In this document: positions 1-6,795 of the stretch, one piece after another
How the letters are laid out: every line of letters starts with the position of its first letter
Numbering within the stretch: position 1 is the stretch's first letter
Origin: Thiomargarita sp.
Lineage (GTDB): Bacteria > Pseudomonadota > Gammaproteobacteria > Beggiatoales > Beggiatoaceae
Direction of reading: 5' to 3'
NCBI GenBank assembly: GCA_023144675.1
Contig: JAGLFE010000029.1
Location: forward strand, 1 to 9,656
DNA length: 9,656 nucleotides
Notes under the pieces: model-generated
The model's database searches: none
What the model was told of the DNA's origin: nothing
The model's input: only the letters and a program-made list of their open reading frames with translations
Program-made: the position numbers and the translations under genes

Positions 1-39
1 AAATAATGAGAAAAGCTTATAAATTTGTATTAAAATTAG

Positions 40-158
40 GTAACTATCTACCAATTAAACTTTAAATGCGAATTAAGAACACGATTGATCCGTTTCGTTC
101 CTCAACAGCATCCTACATTTTTACTTAATTTTATACGTATTTCTTGGTAGATAGTTAC
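40..158. repeat. Small element bounded by 15-bp perfect inverted repeats (MITE-like)
   Basis: The 15 bases gtaactatctaccaa at 40-54 return as an exact reverse complement at 144-158, enclosing 89 bp. Total length is 119 bp and there is no open reading frame inside. Short terminal inverted repeats around a non-coding core are the form of a miniature inverted-repeat element. No clean target-site duplication is visible: the flanks attag (35-39) and attta (159-163) match at only four of five bases. The element lies just past the end of the DUF4340 gene. It could instead be a long-loop RNA structure or a pair of binding sites. Confidence 0.5.
87..112. repeat. REP-like imperfect hairpin inside the inverted-repeat element
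   Basis: Bases 87-94 can pair with 104-112 apart from one mismatch (90/109) and one bulged base (107), leaving a nine-base loop. Read on the minus strand, the core is ttgaggaacgaaac. I recall this loop-and-flank pattern, GC-containing arms around gaggaacgaa, from dispersed palindromic repeats of cyanobacteria and some sulfur-oxidising gammaproteobacteria. That recollection has not been checked. The arms here have decayed relative to a perfect palindrome. Confidence 0.4.
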
Positions 159-180
159 ATTTAAACTTATTGATAAAAAT

Positions 181-1071
181 TTATTCTTTGATGGGAATTG
201 TTGTTTTCTCCTCAATTCTTAATGGCAAATGTAATAATTTATCATACTGTTTAATGGGCAATTGGTATTGAATAGCCTTTTCTCGCCAAGCCAATATAAA
301 TAATTTCTCAACTAAAATAGCTTCAAACTTTATAGGTTCTTCTCTATCTGCTAAAAAAATTTCAACTTCATTTATTATTGCTTCTGCTGGCGGTGCATAG
401 GGTTCGATTGTAAAGGCTTGCGCTTCTTCCCATTGTTTAATAAAAGTTGTTAATTTATTTGGATTTTCATCAATTTTATCCGAAATAGTTTCCTTTATTA
501 TCCACTTATTTTCTCGTAAAACTAAATGGCTATTTGGCAATTTTAACTCGGTTATTTGTGGATTATTTCCCAACACTGATAAATTAACAAAGTTAATTGC
601 ATGATTATTAAGTTCATTAAATATCGTTTCCTTCACTAAATAAGCTTTGCCATTAATTAAAATATAACGTTTTCCATCATTTAGTGGTGAAAGATTACCA
701 AACTCAACCGTAATTTGATTAAATTTTATCTTTAATAATGACGGAGCAAGTTGCACTGAATTCAAGTTAAGTTTAGCTGTTTCCAAGGCAATATAATCTT
801 TTGTAGATAGAAAATTTAATAAACGTTCAATCCGAACTTGATTAACTGATAATTGGTAGGGTGCAGTCATTTCCCAAAAACCTAATTGATTTTTTGACAT
901 AAAAATATGCTTGTCTTCAGTTTGTTGAATGTTAATCGATCGCACTACTGCTAAATCAATTAAATTGGCTTTATCGGTTGTTTTATCATGTTCCATGGTA
1001 TAAAAAACGGAAATGCTTAACAATAAAGTTATTGCTAATAAAATTAAATTAAATAACCAACGTTGTTGCAT
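181..1071 (-). CDS. DUF4340 domain-containing membrane-anchored protein of an ABC transporter operon
   Basis: The protein has 296 residues. One hydrophobic helix at about 5-24, preceded by an arginine, acts as an uncleaved signal anchor, so most of the protein should lie in the periplasm. The rest resembles DUF4340: a repeated beta-rich unit with a GFWEMTAPY stretch (about 64-72), a helix that would read as threshold-like packing (NQVRIERLLNFL, about 77-88), and an FGNLSPLNDGKRYI stretch near 124-137. Members of this family follow GldG-like genes in ABC transporter clusters and have no established biochemical role. The start ATG lies one base after the stop of the upstream GldG-like gene. It has a good ribosome binding site (AAGAGGT on the minus strand, 1082-1088) at 10 bases' spacing, so translation is probably coupled. 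It is the last gene of the operon. No clear rho-independent terminator follows it. Confidence 0.8.
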   Translation of the reverse strand: MQQRWLFNLILLAITLLLSISVFYTMEHDKTTDKANLIDLAVVRSINIQQTEDKHIFMSKNQLGFWEMTAPYQLSVNQVRIERLLNFLSTKDYIALETAKLNLNSVQLAPSLLKIKFNQITVEFGNLSPLNDGKRYILINGKAYLVKETIFNELNNHAINFVNLSVLGNNPQITELKLPNSHLVLRENKWIIKETISDKIDENPNKLTTFIKQWEEAQAFTIEPYAPPAEAIINEVEIFLADREEPIKFEAILVEKLFILAWREKAIQYQLPIKQYDKLLHLPLRIEEKTTIPIKE

Positions 1072-1072
1072 A

Positions 1073-2578
1073 TTAAGCTTTACCTCTTTGTATCCAAATA
1101 AAAATCCCGATTGAAATTAAGCCAATAGGTAAAATAAACAAAAAGAAACCGCCTAATAAAATTACCATATTAGCGGGTAAATCTAAATTTAAGTCCACCG
1201 CAGTTTTATTTGGAATATCGATAAATGTATCATCTTCCGTCAACCAATTCATCATTTTTACCCCTAAATCAAGATTACCGCCATAACCAATAAAAGCATT
1301 TGATATAAAATCACCTTCTCCGACAACTAATATTCGCTGTTCCGTATAAATATCATCGTGAATTTCTTCCAATGCTGGGGAATTAATTTCTGAAATAATA
1401 TCATTTTCAACAAGTACTTCTTGCTGTAACTCCTTTTCTAATTTATTATCTTGAGCTTTTTCCTGAATTTCACTATTATCTTGTTCTTCAGATATACTTT
1501 GTTGTATTTGCCGAGTTAAAGCAATTGCAATATCTAAAGGTCCTTCAATATCAGTGCCTTGATTAAATTCAATTATTTTATCATCCATTTCCAACCATGC
1601 TTGCGGATTAGTGGTTAATAAAGCTACTTGTTCCCAATCACTTGCTTCAGGTGAATTGACTTTTAAAGTACTGGCGTGGGGAAATAAGGTTATCATATTT
1701 GTGAATCCTGATGTAATTGGATGATAATTATTATATCCTGCACCGCTGATAGAAATAACTGCTGGATCATCCACTCCTAATAATGAGCTAAATGGGTCAA
1801 TAACAATACCAGCTTGGACGCTTAAACTTAATTCCTGAAATAATGGATTTAAACTATCTAATTCAGTACTGGGGTCAAGCAACCATAATAAATTGCCACC
1901 ATTATCAATATAATTAAGAATAGATTCAACTTCTCTAGGTAATAATTGCTTACGCGCACTAGAAATAACTAAAACATTAGTTTCCGCTGGAATATTTTGT
2001 TTTCCAAAATTAAGCATTTGTACATTAATCCCAGTTTCTTTCAATACTTTTGTCCACTCACTTAAATCATGGTTTTCCATGCCAATTGGACTACGTTCAT
2101 CATGTCCAGTTAAAAACATGACTAAACGAGCTGGACGCAGTAAACGCTTTAAAGCTGAAGTTAACTCTTCTTCGGTTAAATAGCGTAAATATTCAGTCCT
2201 ATCATCATAAGAAACTAAAATTTCACCTTTTTCGACAATACCTTGTTGGCGCACTTCTTCTGGTGAATAAATTGGGTCAATAAAATCTAAGCTAATATTA
2301 TTCGCTTCCCGTTGATAAAGTTCTATCAATTGTTCAATTGGTTGACGTATTTCAATATTATTACCAATATAAGCGGTTATTTTAATTGGCTCTGGTAATT
2401 CCAATAACAGCTTTTTACTAGCCTCGGATAAAGTATGACGATTATTAATAGTCCAATCGGCTTTAATTTGATATTGGTTACTTAACCAAGCAAGTAGTCC
2501 AATAATAAGAATAAGTAAGCTTACGAAACTAAGTGTTTGTAAACGGGCTTGTAAATGAGTGCGTTTTGTTACTTGCAT
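1073..2578 (-). CDS. GldG-like ABC transporter auxiliary protein
   Basis: The protein has 501 residues with a membrane helix at each end (about 15-34 and 470-495) and a large soluble part between them, presumably periplasmic. It fits the ABC_transp_aux/GldG family. The family-type entry motif WTINNRHTLSEASKKLL is at 42-58, FLTGHDERSP at 155-164, and the glutamine-amidotransferase-like stretch with NGGNLLWLLDP at 226-236. YHPITSGF is at 285-292 and VVGEGDFISN at 418-427, followed by GNLDL and NWL. In Flavobacterium, GldG works with the GldA and GldF ABC proteins in gliding. In gammaproteobacteria the equivalent trio has no settled substrate. A Q/E-rich insert at about 358-412 looks like a disordered linker and is probably variable. 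The gene starts 23 bases after the permease stop and has only a weak ribosome binding site. Confidence 0.85.
   Translation of the reverse strand: MQVTKRTHLQARLQTLSFVSLLILIIGLLAWLSNQYQIKADWTINNRHTLSEASKKLLLELPEPIKITAYIGNNIEIRQPIEQLIELYQREANNISLDFIDPIYSPEEVRQQGIVEKGEILVSYDDRTEYLRYLTEEELTSALKRLLRPARLVMFLTGHDERSPIGMENHDLSEWTKVLKETGINVQMLNFGKQNIPAETNVLVISSARKQLLPREVESILNYIDNGGNLLWLLDPSTELDSLNPLFQELSLSVQAGIVIDPFSSLLGVDDPAVISISGAGYNNYHPITSGFTNMITLFPHASTLKVNSPEASDWEQVALLTTNPQAWLEMDDKIIEFNQGTDIEGPLDIAIALTRQIQQSISEEQDNSEIQEKAQDNKLEKELQQEVLVENDIISEINSPALEEIHDDIYTEQRILVVGEGDFISNAFIGYGGNLDLGVKMMNWLTEDDTFIDIPNKTAVDLNLDLPANMVILLGGFFLFILPIGLISIGIFIWIQRGKA
1082..1088 (-). promoter_or_regulatory. Ribosome binding site of the DUF4340 gene
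   Basis: The minus strand reads AAGAGGT ten bases before the ATG at 1071. It lies inside the last codons of the upstream GldG-like gene. It is the clearest Shine-Dalgarno sequence in the operon and supports the chosen start. Confidence 0.6.
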
Positions 2579-2601
2579 GGTTTTTTATAATTGAAATTGT
2601 T

Positions 2602-3357
2602 TTATTGAAAGCGTTCTGAATCTAAACGTTGAATACTAAGAATTAAAAATAATGCCATAAATAATATATAATAAATAACATCAGTGGTACTAAATAAGCC
2701 TTCTAATAAGGATTGGTAGTGATTAGTAATAGCTAAATAACTAATTATTTCATTTCCAGAACCAGCATTTTCTGCCCATTTAAACATCCACAACATGAAA
2801 AAAGTGGCAAAGGTGCTAACGGCAGCTACTGTTGGATGACTTGATAAAGTAGAAATATATAAACCAACCGAAGCTAATGCTCCTAAAAATAAAATTAACC
2901 CTAATAATCCAGCAGCTATTTGTCCAAAATCTAAGGAACCACCTATGAGTAACGATAAAGGCATTAAACTTAACATAGCAATTAAAATCATTAAAAATCC
3001 CATAATGCCTAAAAATTTACCCAAAATAATACTGGTCATCGATATTGGGGCTGATAATAATAATGGCAAAGTTTTATTATGTCGTTCTTCACTAATTAGT
3101 CGCATAGTTAATAAAGGCATAACTAAGAGCAATACAATTCCAACCCAGTCAAATAAAGCACTAACAACCATCGCCGTCAAACCTGGTGCATTTGGATCAT
3201 TGGCTAAACTAGCTTGAACATCAGGGCGTACAAATAAATAAATTAACCAAGCAAAAAACCATCCAAAAACAATTTGAATAGCTGCTAAAATACTCCAAGC
3301 TAGGGGTGATAAAAATAAACTTTTTAATTCTCGTGCGGCAATAACCCACATTGACAT
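2602..3357 (-). CDS. ABC-2 type transporter permease (GldF-like)
   Basis: The protein has 251 residues and is almost entirely hydrophobic. Membrane segments lie at about 19-43, 71-88, 108-138, 145-168, 176-192 and 225-243. The cytoplasmic stretch SEERHNKTLPLLLSAPIS at 89-106 is the typical ABC-2/GldF signature after the second helix, where the permease contacts its ATPase. It should form the membrane pore of a transporter with the ATPase encoded just upstream. The start ATG shares one base with the ATPase stop (TAATG), a sign of translational coupling. GGAG at 3362-3365 is four bases before this ATG and ten before a second in-frame ATG at 3351, so the protein may begin as MWVIAAREL instead. 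The downstream GldG-like and DUF4340 genes suggest a four-part complex. Confidence 0.9.
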   Translation of the reverse strand: MSMWVIAARELKSLFLSPLAWSILAAIQIVFGWFFAWLIYLFVRPDVQASLANDPNAPGLTAMVVSALFDWVGIVLLLVMPLLTMRLISEERHNKTLPLLLSAPISMTSIILGKFLGIMGFLMILIAMLSLMPLSLLIGGSLDFGQIAAGLLGLILFLGALASVGLYISTLSSHPTVAAVSTFATFFMLWMFKWAENAGSGNEIISYLAITNHYQSLLEGLFSTTDVIYYILFMALFLILSIQRLDSERFQ

Positions 3358-4313
3358 TAATCTCCGATTTTTTTTATTGGCTTAAATTGTTCATTAGTTA
3401 ATTCTACAAAAATTTGTTCTAAACTACGATTTTCAGGAATCAATTCGTATAATCCCCAATTTTCTGACACAGATTTGGCTACAATTGCTTCTGCTGGATT
3501 TTTATTAATAGTATATTGAATATGAAAATGATGTTCATCTTGTTGCTCAACCTTTTCAATACCTTCTATTTGAGTTAAAATTTGCATATCAGCATCCGGA
3601 CGATGGCAAGCTAAATTTAAACGAGTCAATTGCATTTGGGAAAATAAATTACCAATCGTATCTTTAAAAATTAACTGTCCGTAATTAATAATTTGAACAT
3701 GACTACAAATCGCCTGCACTTCTTGCAAAATATGAGTAGATATGATAACGCTATGTTCTTCACTTAAATTGCGAATTAAATTTCTAATTTCTCTTACCTG
3801 AATTGGGTCTAAACCAATCGTTGGTTCATCTAAAATAATCACCGCTGGACGATGAATAACTGCTTGGGCAATACCTACTCGTTGTTGATAACCTTTAGAT
3901 AAATTATTAATTAAACGCTTAGTTACTTTTTGCAAATTACATTGTTCGATAACACGATCAACATGGCTTTTTATTTTGGAACGTGAAATATGATGCAATT
4001 TAGCACAAAATTGTAAAAAATCTTCGACAATCATTTCCTTATATAAAGGCGGTTGTTCAGGTAAATAACCAATTTCAGCTTTGGCTTTCAGTGGATAATC
4101 CATTAAATCATAGCCAGCTACAGATATTTCTCCAATTGTTGGCGATAATGTTCCAGCAATTATCTGCATAGTTGTTGTTTTACCCGCACCGTTTGGTCCA
4201 AGAAAGCCTAATATCTGTCCACGGGTTACTTCAAAACTAATATCATTAACCGCACATAAACTACCATAAAAGCGTGATAAATTTTTTATTGAAACAAGAA
4301 TATCTGTGTTCAT
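3357..4313 (-). CDS. ABC transporter ATP-binding protein (GldA-like)
   Basis: The protein has 318 residues from the ATG chosen here. All nucleotide-binding motifs are intact: Walker A GPNGAGKT at 39-46, a Q-loop region GYLPEQPPLY at 82-91, the signature LSKGYQQR at 138-145, Walker B VIILDEPTIGLDP at 158-170 with catalytic Glu163, and the switch His194 in STH. The last 100 residues or so form the accessory domain found in GldA/CcmA/NatA-like ATPases. It should energise the permease encoded next, in the cytoplasm at the membrane. A TTG three bases upstream (4316) is also in frame. The ATG at 4313 is preferred because AGGT at 4321-4324 lies seven bases before it, against four before the TTG. It is the first gene of the operon, and its promoter must lie in the AT-rich region to the right. 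Confidence 0.92.
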   Translation of the reverse strand: MNTDILVSIKNLSRFYGSLCAVNDISFEVTRGQILGFLGPNGAGKTTTMQIIAGTLSPTIGEISVAGYDLMDYPLKAKAEIGYLPEQPPLYKEMIVEDFLQFCAKLHHISRSKIKSHVDRVIEQCNLQKVTKRLINNLSKGYQQRVGIAQAVIHRPAVIILDEPTIGLDPIQVREIRNLIRNLSEEHSVIISTHILQEVQAICSHVQIINYGQLIFKDTIGNLFSQMQLTRLNLACHRPDADMQILTQIEGIEKVEQQDEHHFHIQYTINKNPAEAIVAKSVSENWGLYELIPENRSLEQIFVELTNEQFKPIKKIGD

Positions 4314-4316
4314 CAA

Positions 4317-4966
4317 CTTAACCTAAACAAATAATTTTTTTTAATGAAATGTATTTTAATCATAAAATATTTTAATACTAAAAAATAAAAATTAAACAAA
4401 TATAAGTATTTATTTAGCTAAATTAAATTTTTTATAGATTAAATGACATAAAGTATTGAATTTACTATATTTTACCTTATTCTATATTGGGAATAATTAG
4501 ATTATTTAGTATTTCTTTAATAAAATTTATGGTAAATAAAACCCAATTTATTTAATAATATATTCAAATTTGGCTACTATTTTATGATAAATGACTTTAA
4601 TTTACCAAAAGTGGCTAGTTAAAAACTACAATTGAAAATATTAAAAAACAACTCAATATATACAAAAATACTTAGAACAATATGATTTTATTCAATTATT
4701 TAGTTTAAAAAACATTTTAGCTAAAAAAGCTATTGAAATATTCAAAGAAACACGATAAAATAATTAAAAAATATAGTTGTCTAGTAATTATGAATTAAAA
4801 CCATTATAAAAAATTATAACACTGTTGTTAAAAACCTAGCATTTTAAAAAAACAATATTAGCCAATGAAAAAAATACCAATTAATTATTAGTAGCCTCTA
4901 TATCTGATAATCACTATAAAGTCATTTACAACATTTACAAATAAAAGTAATAATTTAAGTTAGCCA
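4317..4966. other. AT-rich divergent intergenic region
   Basis: These 650 bp separate the minus-strand ABC operon from the plus-strand SagB-type gene and must contain both promoters. By eye, roughly four bases in five are A or T, clearly richer than the flanking genes. No open frame of convincing length or protein-like composition was seen on either strand, and there is no tRNA, strong hairpin or terminator. Sequences resembling -10 boxes occur (for example gataat at 4906-4911 and tataaa at 4915-4920 before the SagB-type gene), but none has a convincing -35 partner and such matches are expected by chance here. The region also holds an 11-bp direct repeat, listed separately. Confidence 0.75.
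4321..4325 (-). promoter_or_regulatory. Ribosome binding site deciding the ATPase start
   Basis: The minus strand reads TAGGT, seven bases before the ATG at 4313. The spacing is normal for ATG and too short for the in-frame TTG at 4316, so translation is assigned to the ATG. Confidence 0.45.
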
Positions 4967-4970
4967 ATGA
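4858..4970 (+). repeat. 11-bp direct repeat whose second copy covers the SagB-type start codon
   Basis: The sequence ttagccaatga occurs at 4858-4868 and again at 4960-4970, 102 bp apart. With the bases that follow, 16 of 18 positions match. The second copy contains the ATG at 4967. The first copy has an equivalent ATG at 4865 that opens an eight-codon frame (MKKIPINY) ending in TAG at 4891. This may be a small duplication of the translation-start region or chance. Confidence 0.4.
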
Positions 4971-6736
4971 GTAAAATGAAACCGCTGGACCATTACGAAA
5001 TGATTCTAGCTTACCATGAACGTACTAAACATCACTTCGAGCGTTATGCCAGAGGACCTGGTCAAATAAATTGGGATTCGCAACCCGATGCCTTTCGCCG
5101 TTACAGTGGTGCGCAGTGCTTTGAATTACCATTGGTGGCTGAATCTTTGAATTGTAGCTATACTGATTTATATCATCCTAAAACTATAGCACCTCGTCAA
5201 ATGACCTTGAGTAATATCTCAGCCCTATTAGAATTATCTTTAGGCTTGTCGGCTTGGAAACAGTATGGCGAACATCGTTGGGTACTACGTTGTAATCCAT
5301 CAAGTGGCAATTTGCATCCCACTGAAGCGTATATTATATTACCTAATATTACTAGCTTACCAACGGGGGTTTATCATTATTTGAGTTATGAGCATTTGCT
5401 AGAACAACGAGGCTTTTTTGAAACTGCTATAGCGGCAACTTTTGAAAAGACTTTACCTCCAGCTTGCTTCTTATTTGGTTTAAGTTCTATTCCATGGCGG
5501 GAAGTTTGGAAATATGGTGAACGAGCTTTTCGTTATTGCCAACTTGATATTGGACACGCCATTGGTGCAGTGCGATATGCGGCGGCAACTCTAGGTTGGA
5601 CTGTACAATTGCTTGATTATTGGTCTGATTCAGAAATGAGTATTGCACTTGGTTTAAATCAAGAAGAAGACTTTGAAGAATCTGAATTAGAAATACCTGA
5701 GATGATATTATGTATCAATACTCAAGGTAAAATGGCGTTTGATTTTCCATATTCACCAACGTCTGCTAATAACTTCCTAAAACGAGGTGGCAAAAACTCT
5801 GCTCCACCAACTTCTTCATTTAATCCCTTTGAAGAAGTAGAGCAACGTTCTAAAAAACCTATTATAGTTGCTATGGAAAGCATTAAATGGGTAGGTAAAG
5901 CGAATGTTTTGGATAAAAATCATTGTTACGAATGGCCAATTATTGAGAATGTAGCGGTTGCCGCCACTCGTCCAGTTACAGAAAAGATGAATTGGATTGC
6001 GCCGCCGTTACCGCCATTAATGTCTTTAACTTCTTCAGTTCACGCTTCTAATCTGATTCAACAACGCCGTAGCACTCAATTATTCGATAGTAATAGCACT
6101 CTGGATTTGAAATCTTTCTATCGTTTACTAGACGCAACTTTGCCCCGGGCTAATATTATTCCTTGGGACACTTTTCAACGTTTACCGCATATTCATTTGG
6201 TATTATTCGTGCATCGTATTCGTGGTCTAGCACCTGGTATTTATATTCTACTCAGAAAACAAAGTGTCAAAGAAAAGTTACAAATTGCTTTCAATCATGA
6301 GTTTAGTTGGAAAAAGCCTGATAGCTGTCCAGATTATTTACCGCTTTATCAGCTTATTAGTGGTGATGCGAAGATGGTGGCACAACAAATATTTTGTAAT
6401 CAAGAGATTGCTTCTGATGGTGCGTTCAGTATAAGTATGTTAGCTGAATTTGAGGAAACTTTAAAGAATGGAGCTTGGTATTATAAGCATTTATTGTGGG
6501 AAGCAGGCTTAATTGGACAAGTGTTATATTTAGAATCGGAGGCGGCAGGTGTGAGAGGAACTGGGGTTGGCTGTTTTTTTGATGATGCTTTACATACAAT
6601 GTTAGGACTAACTGGCATCCATTATCAAAGTGTTTATCATTTTACTATTGGAACTCCTAGCCCTGATAAACGTTTACAAACTTTTCCACCTTATGAGCAT
6701 TTACATGGCAGGGTAAAAATTAATAGTCAGCAATAA
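4967..6736 (+). CDS. SagB/ThcOx-type flavin-dependent dehydrogenase, two nitroreductase-like domains
   Basis: The protein has 589 residues, the usual length for the two-domain branch of the SagB family. The opening YHERTKHHFERYARGPG (16-32) and DAFRRYSGA (41-49) are characteristic. The first nitroreductase-like half carries RCNPSSGNLHPTE (108-120) and YGERAFRYCQLDIGHAIGA (183-201). The second half begins with QQRRSTQLF (365-373), a typical flavin-phosphate contact motif, and ends with WYYKHLLWEAGLIGQ (504-518) and GVRGTGVGCFFDD (528-540). The family binds FMN. SagB and relatives oxidise azolines to azoles in thiazole/oxazole-modified peptides, but here no precursor peptide, cyclodehydratase (SagC/D, YcaO) or protease is nearby, so the substrate is unknown. 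The protein is soluble, with no signal peptide. The start could be the ATG at 4967 or the one at 4976; neither has a clear ribosome binding site. It converges on mnmE with 59 bp between them and no obvious terminator. Confidence 0.88.
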   Translation: MSKMKPLDHYEMILAYHERTKHHFERYARGPGQINWDSQPDAFRRYSGAQCFELPLVAESLNCSYTDLYHPKTIAPRQMTLSNISALLELSLGLSAWKQYGEHRWVLRCNPSSGNLHPTEAYIILPNITSLPTGVYHYLSYEHLLEQRGFFETAIAATFEKTLPPACFLFGLSSIPWREVWKYGERAFRYCQLDIGHAIGAVRYAAATLGWTVQLLDYWSDSEMSIALGLNQEEDFEESELEIPEMILCINTQGKMAFDFPYSPTSANNFLKRGGKNSAPPTSSFNPFEEVEQRSKKPIIVAMESIKWVGKANVLDKNHCYEWPIIENVAVAATRPVTEKMNWIAPPLPPLMSLTSSVHASNLIQQRRSTQLFDSNSTLDLKSFYRLLDATLPRANIIPWDTFQRLPHIHLVLFVHRIRGLAPGIYILLRKQSVKEKLQIAFNHEFSWKKPDSCPDYLPLYQLISGDAKMVAQQIFCNQEIASDGAFSISMLAEFEETLKNGAWYYKHLLWEAGLIGQVLYLESEAAGVRGTGVGCFFDDALHTMLGLTGIHYQSVYHFTIGTPSPDKRLQTFPPYEHLHGRVKINSQQ

Positions 6737-6795
6737 TAATTTTATCGTTTCTTCATTTTATTAATAGATAAGAGATAAGGAAATACTTGTAGAAA

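Noticed and set aside
2945..3217. Plus-strand open frame of 90 codons
   Set aside because: It lies wholly inside the permease gene on the opposite strand, has no ribosome binding site and resembles no family. The permease frame has clear ABC-2 motifs.
4645..4758. 37-codon open stretch in the AT-rich intergenic region that reads like a helical protein end (…AKKAIEIFKETR), considered as a gene remnant
   Set aside because: At this base composition several open runs of such length are expected by chance across six frames. There is no start, ribosome binding site or recognised family; joining it to neighbouring frames needs two frameshifts.
3357..6736. ABC transporter genes plus SagB-type gene read as a TOMM (streptolysin-S-like) biosynthesis cluster
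   Set aside because: The transporter belongs with GldG-like and DUF4340 genes, is divergent from the SagB-type gene across 650 bp, and no precursor peptide or cyclodehydratase is present.
6737..6795. Bidirectional terminator between the convergent SagB-type gene and mnmE
   Set aside because: No GC-containing inverted repeat followed by a T run was found on either strand. Only a trivial 7-bp tandem (agataag, 6766-6779) is present.
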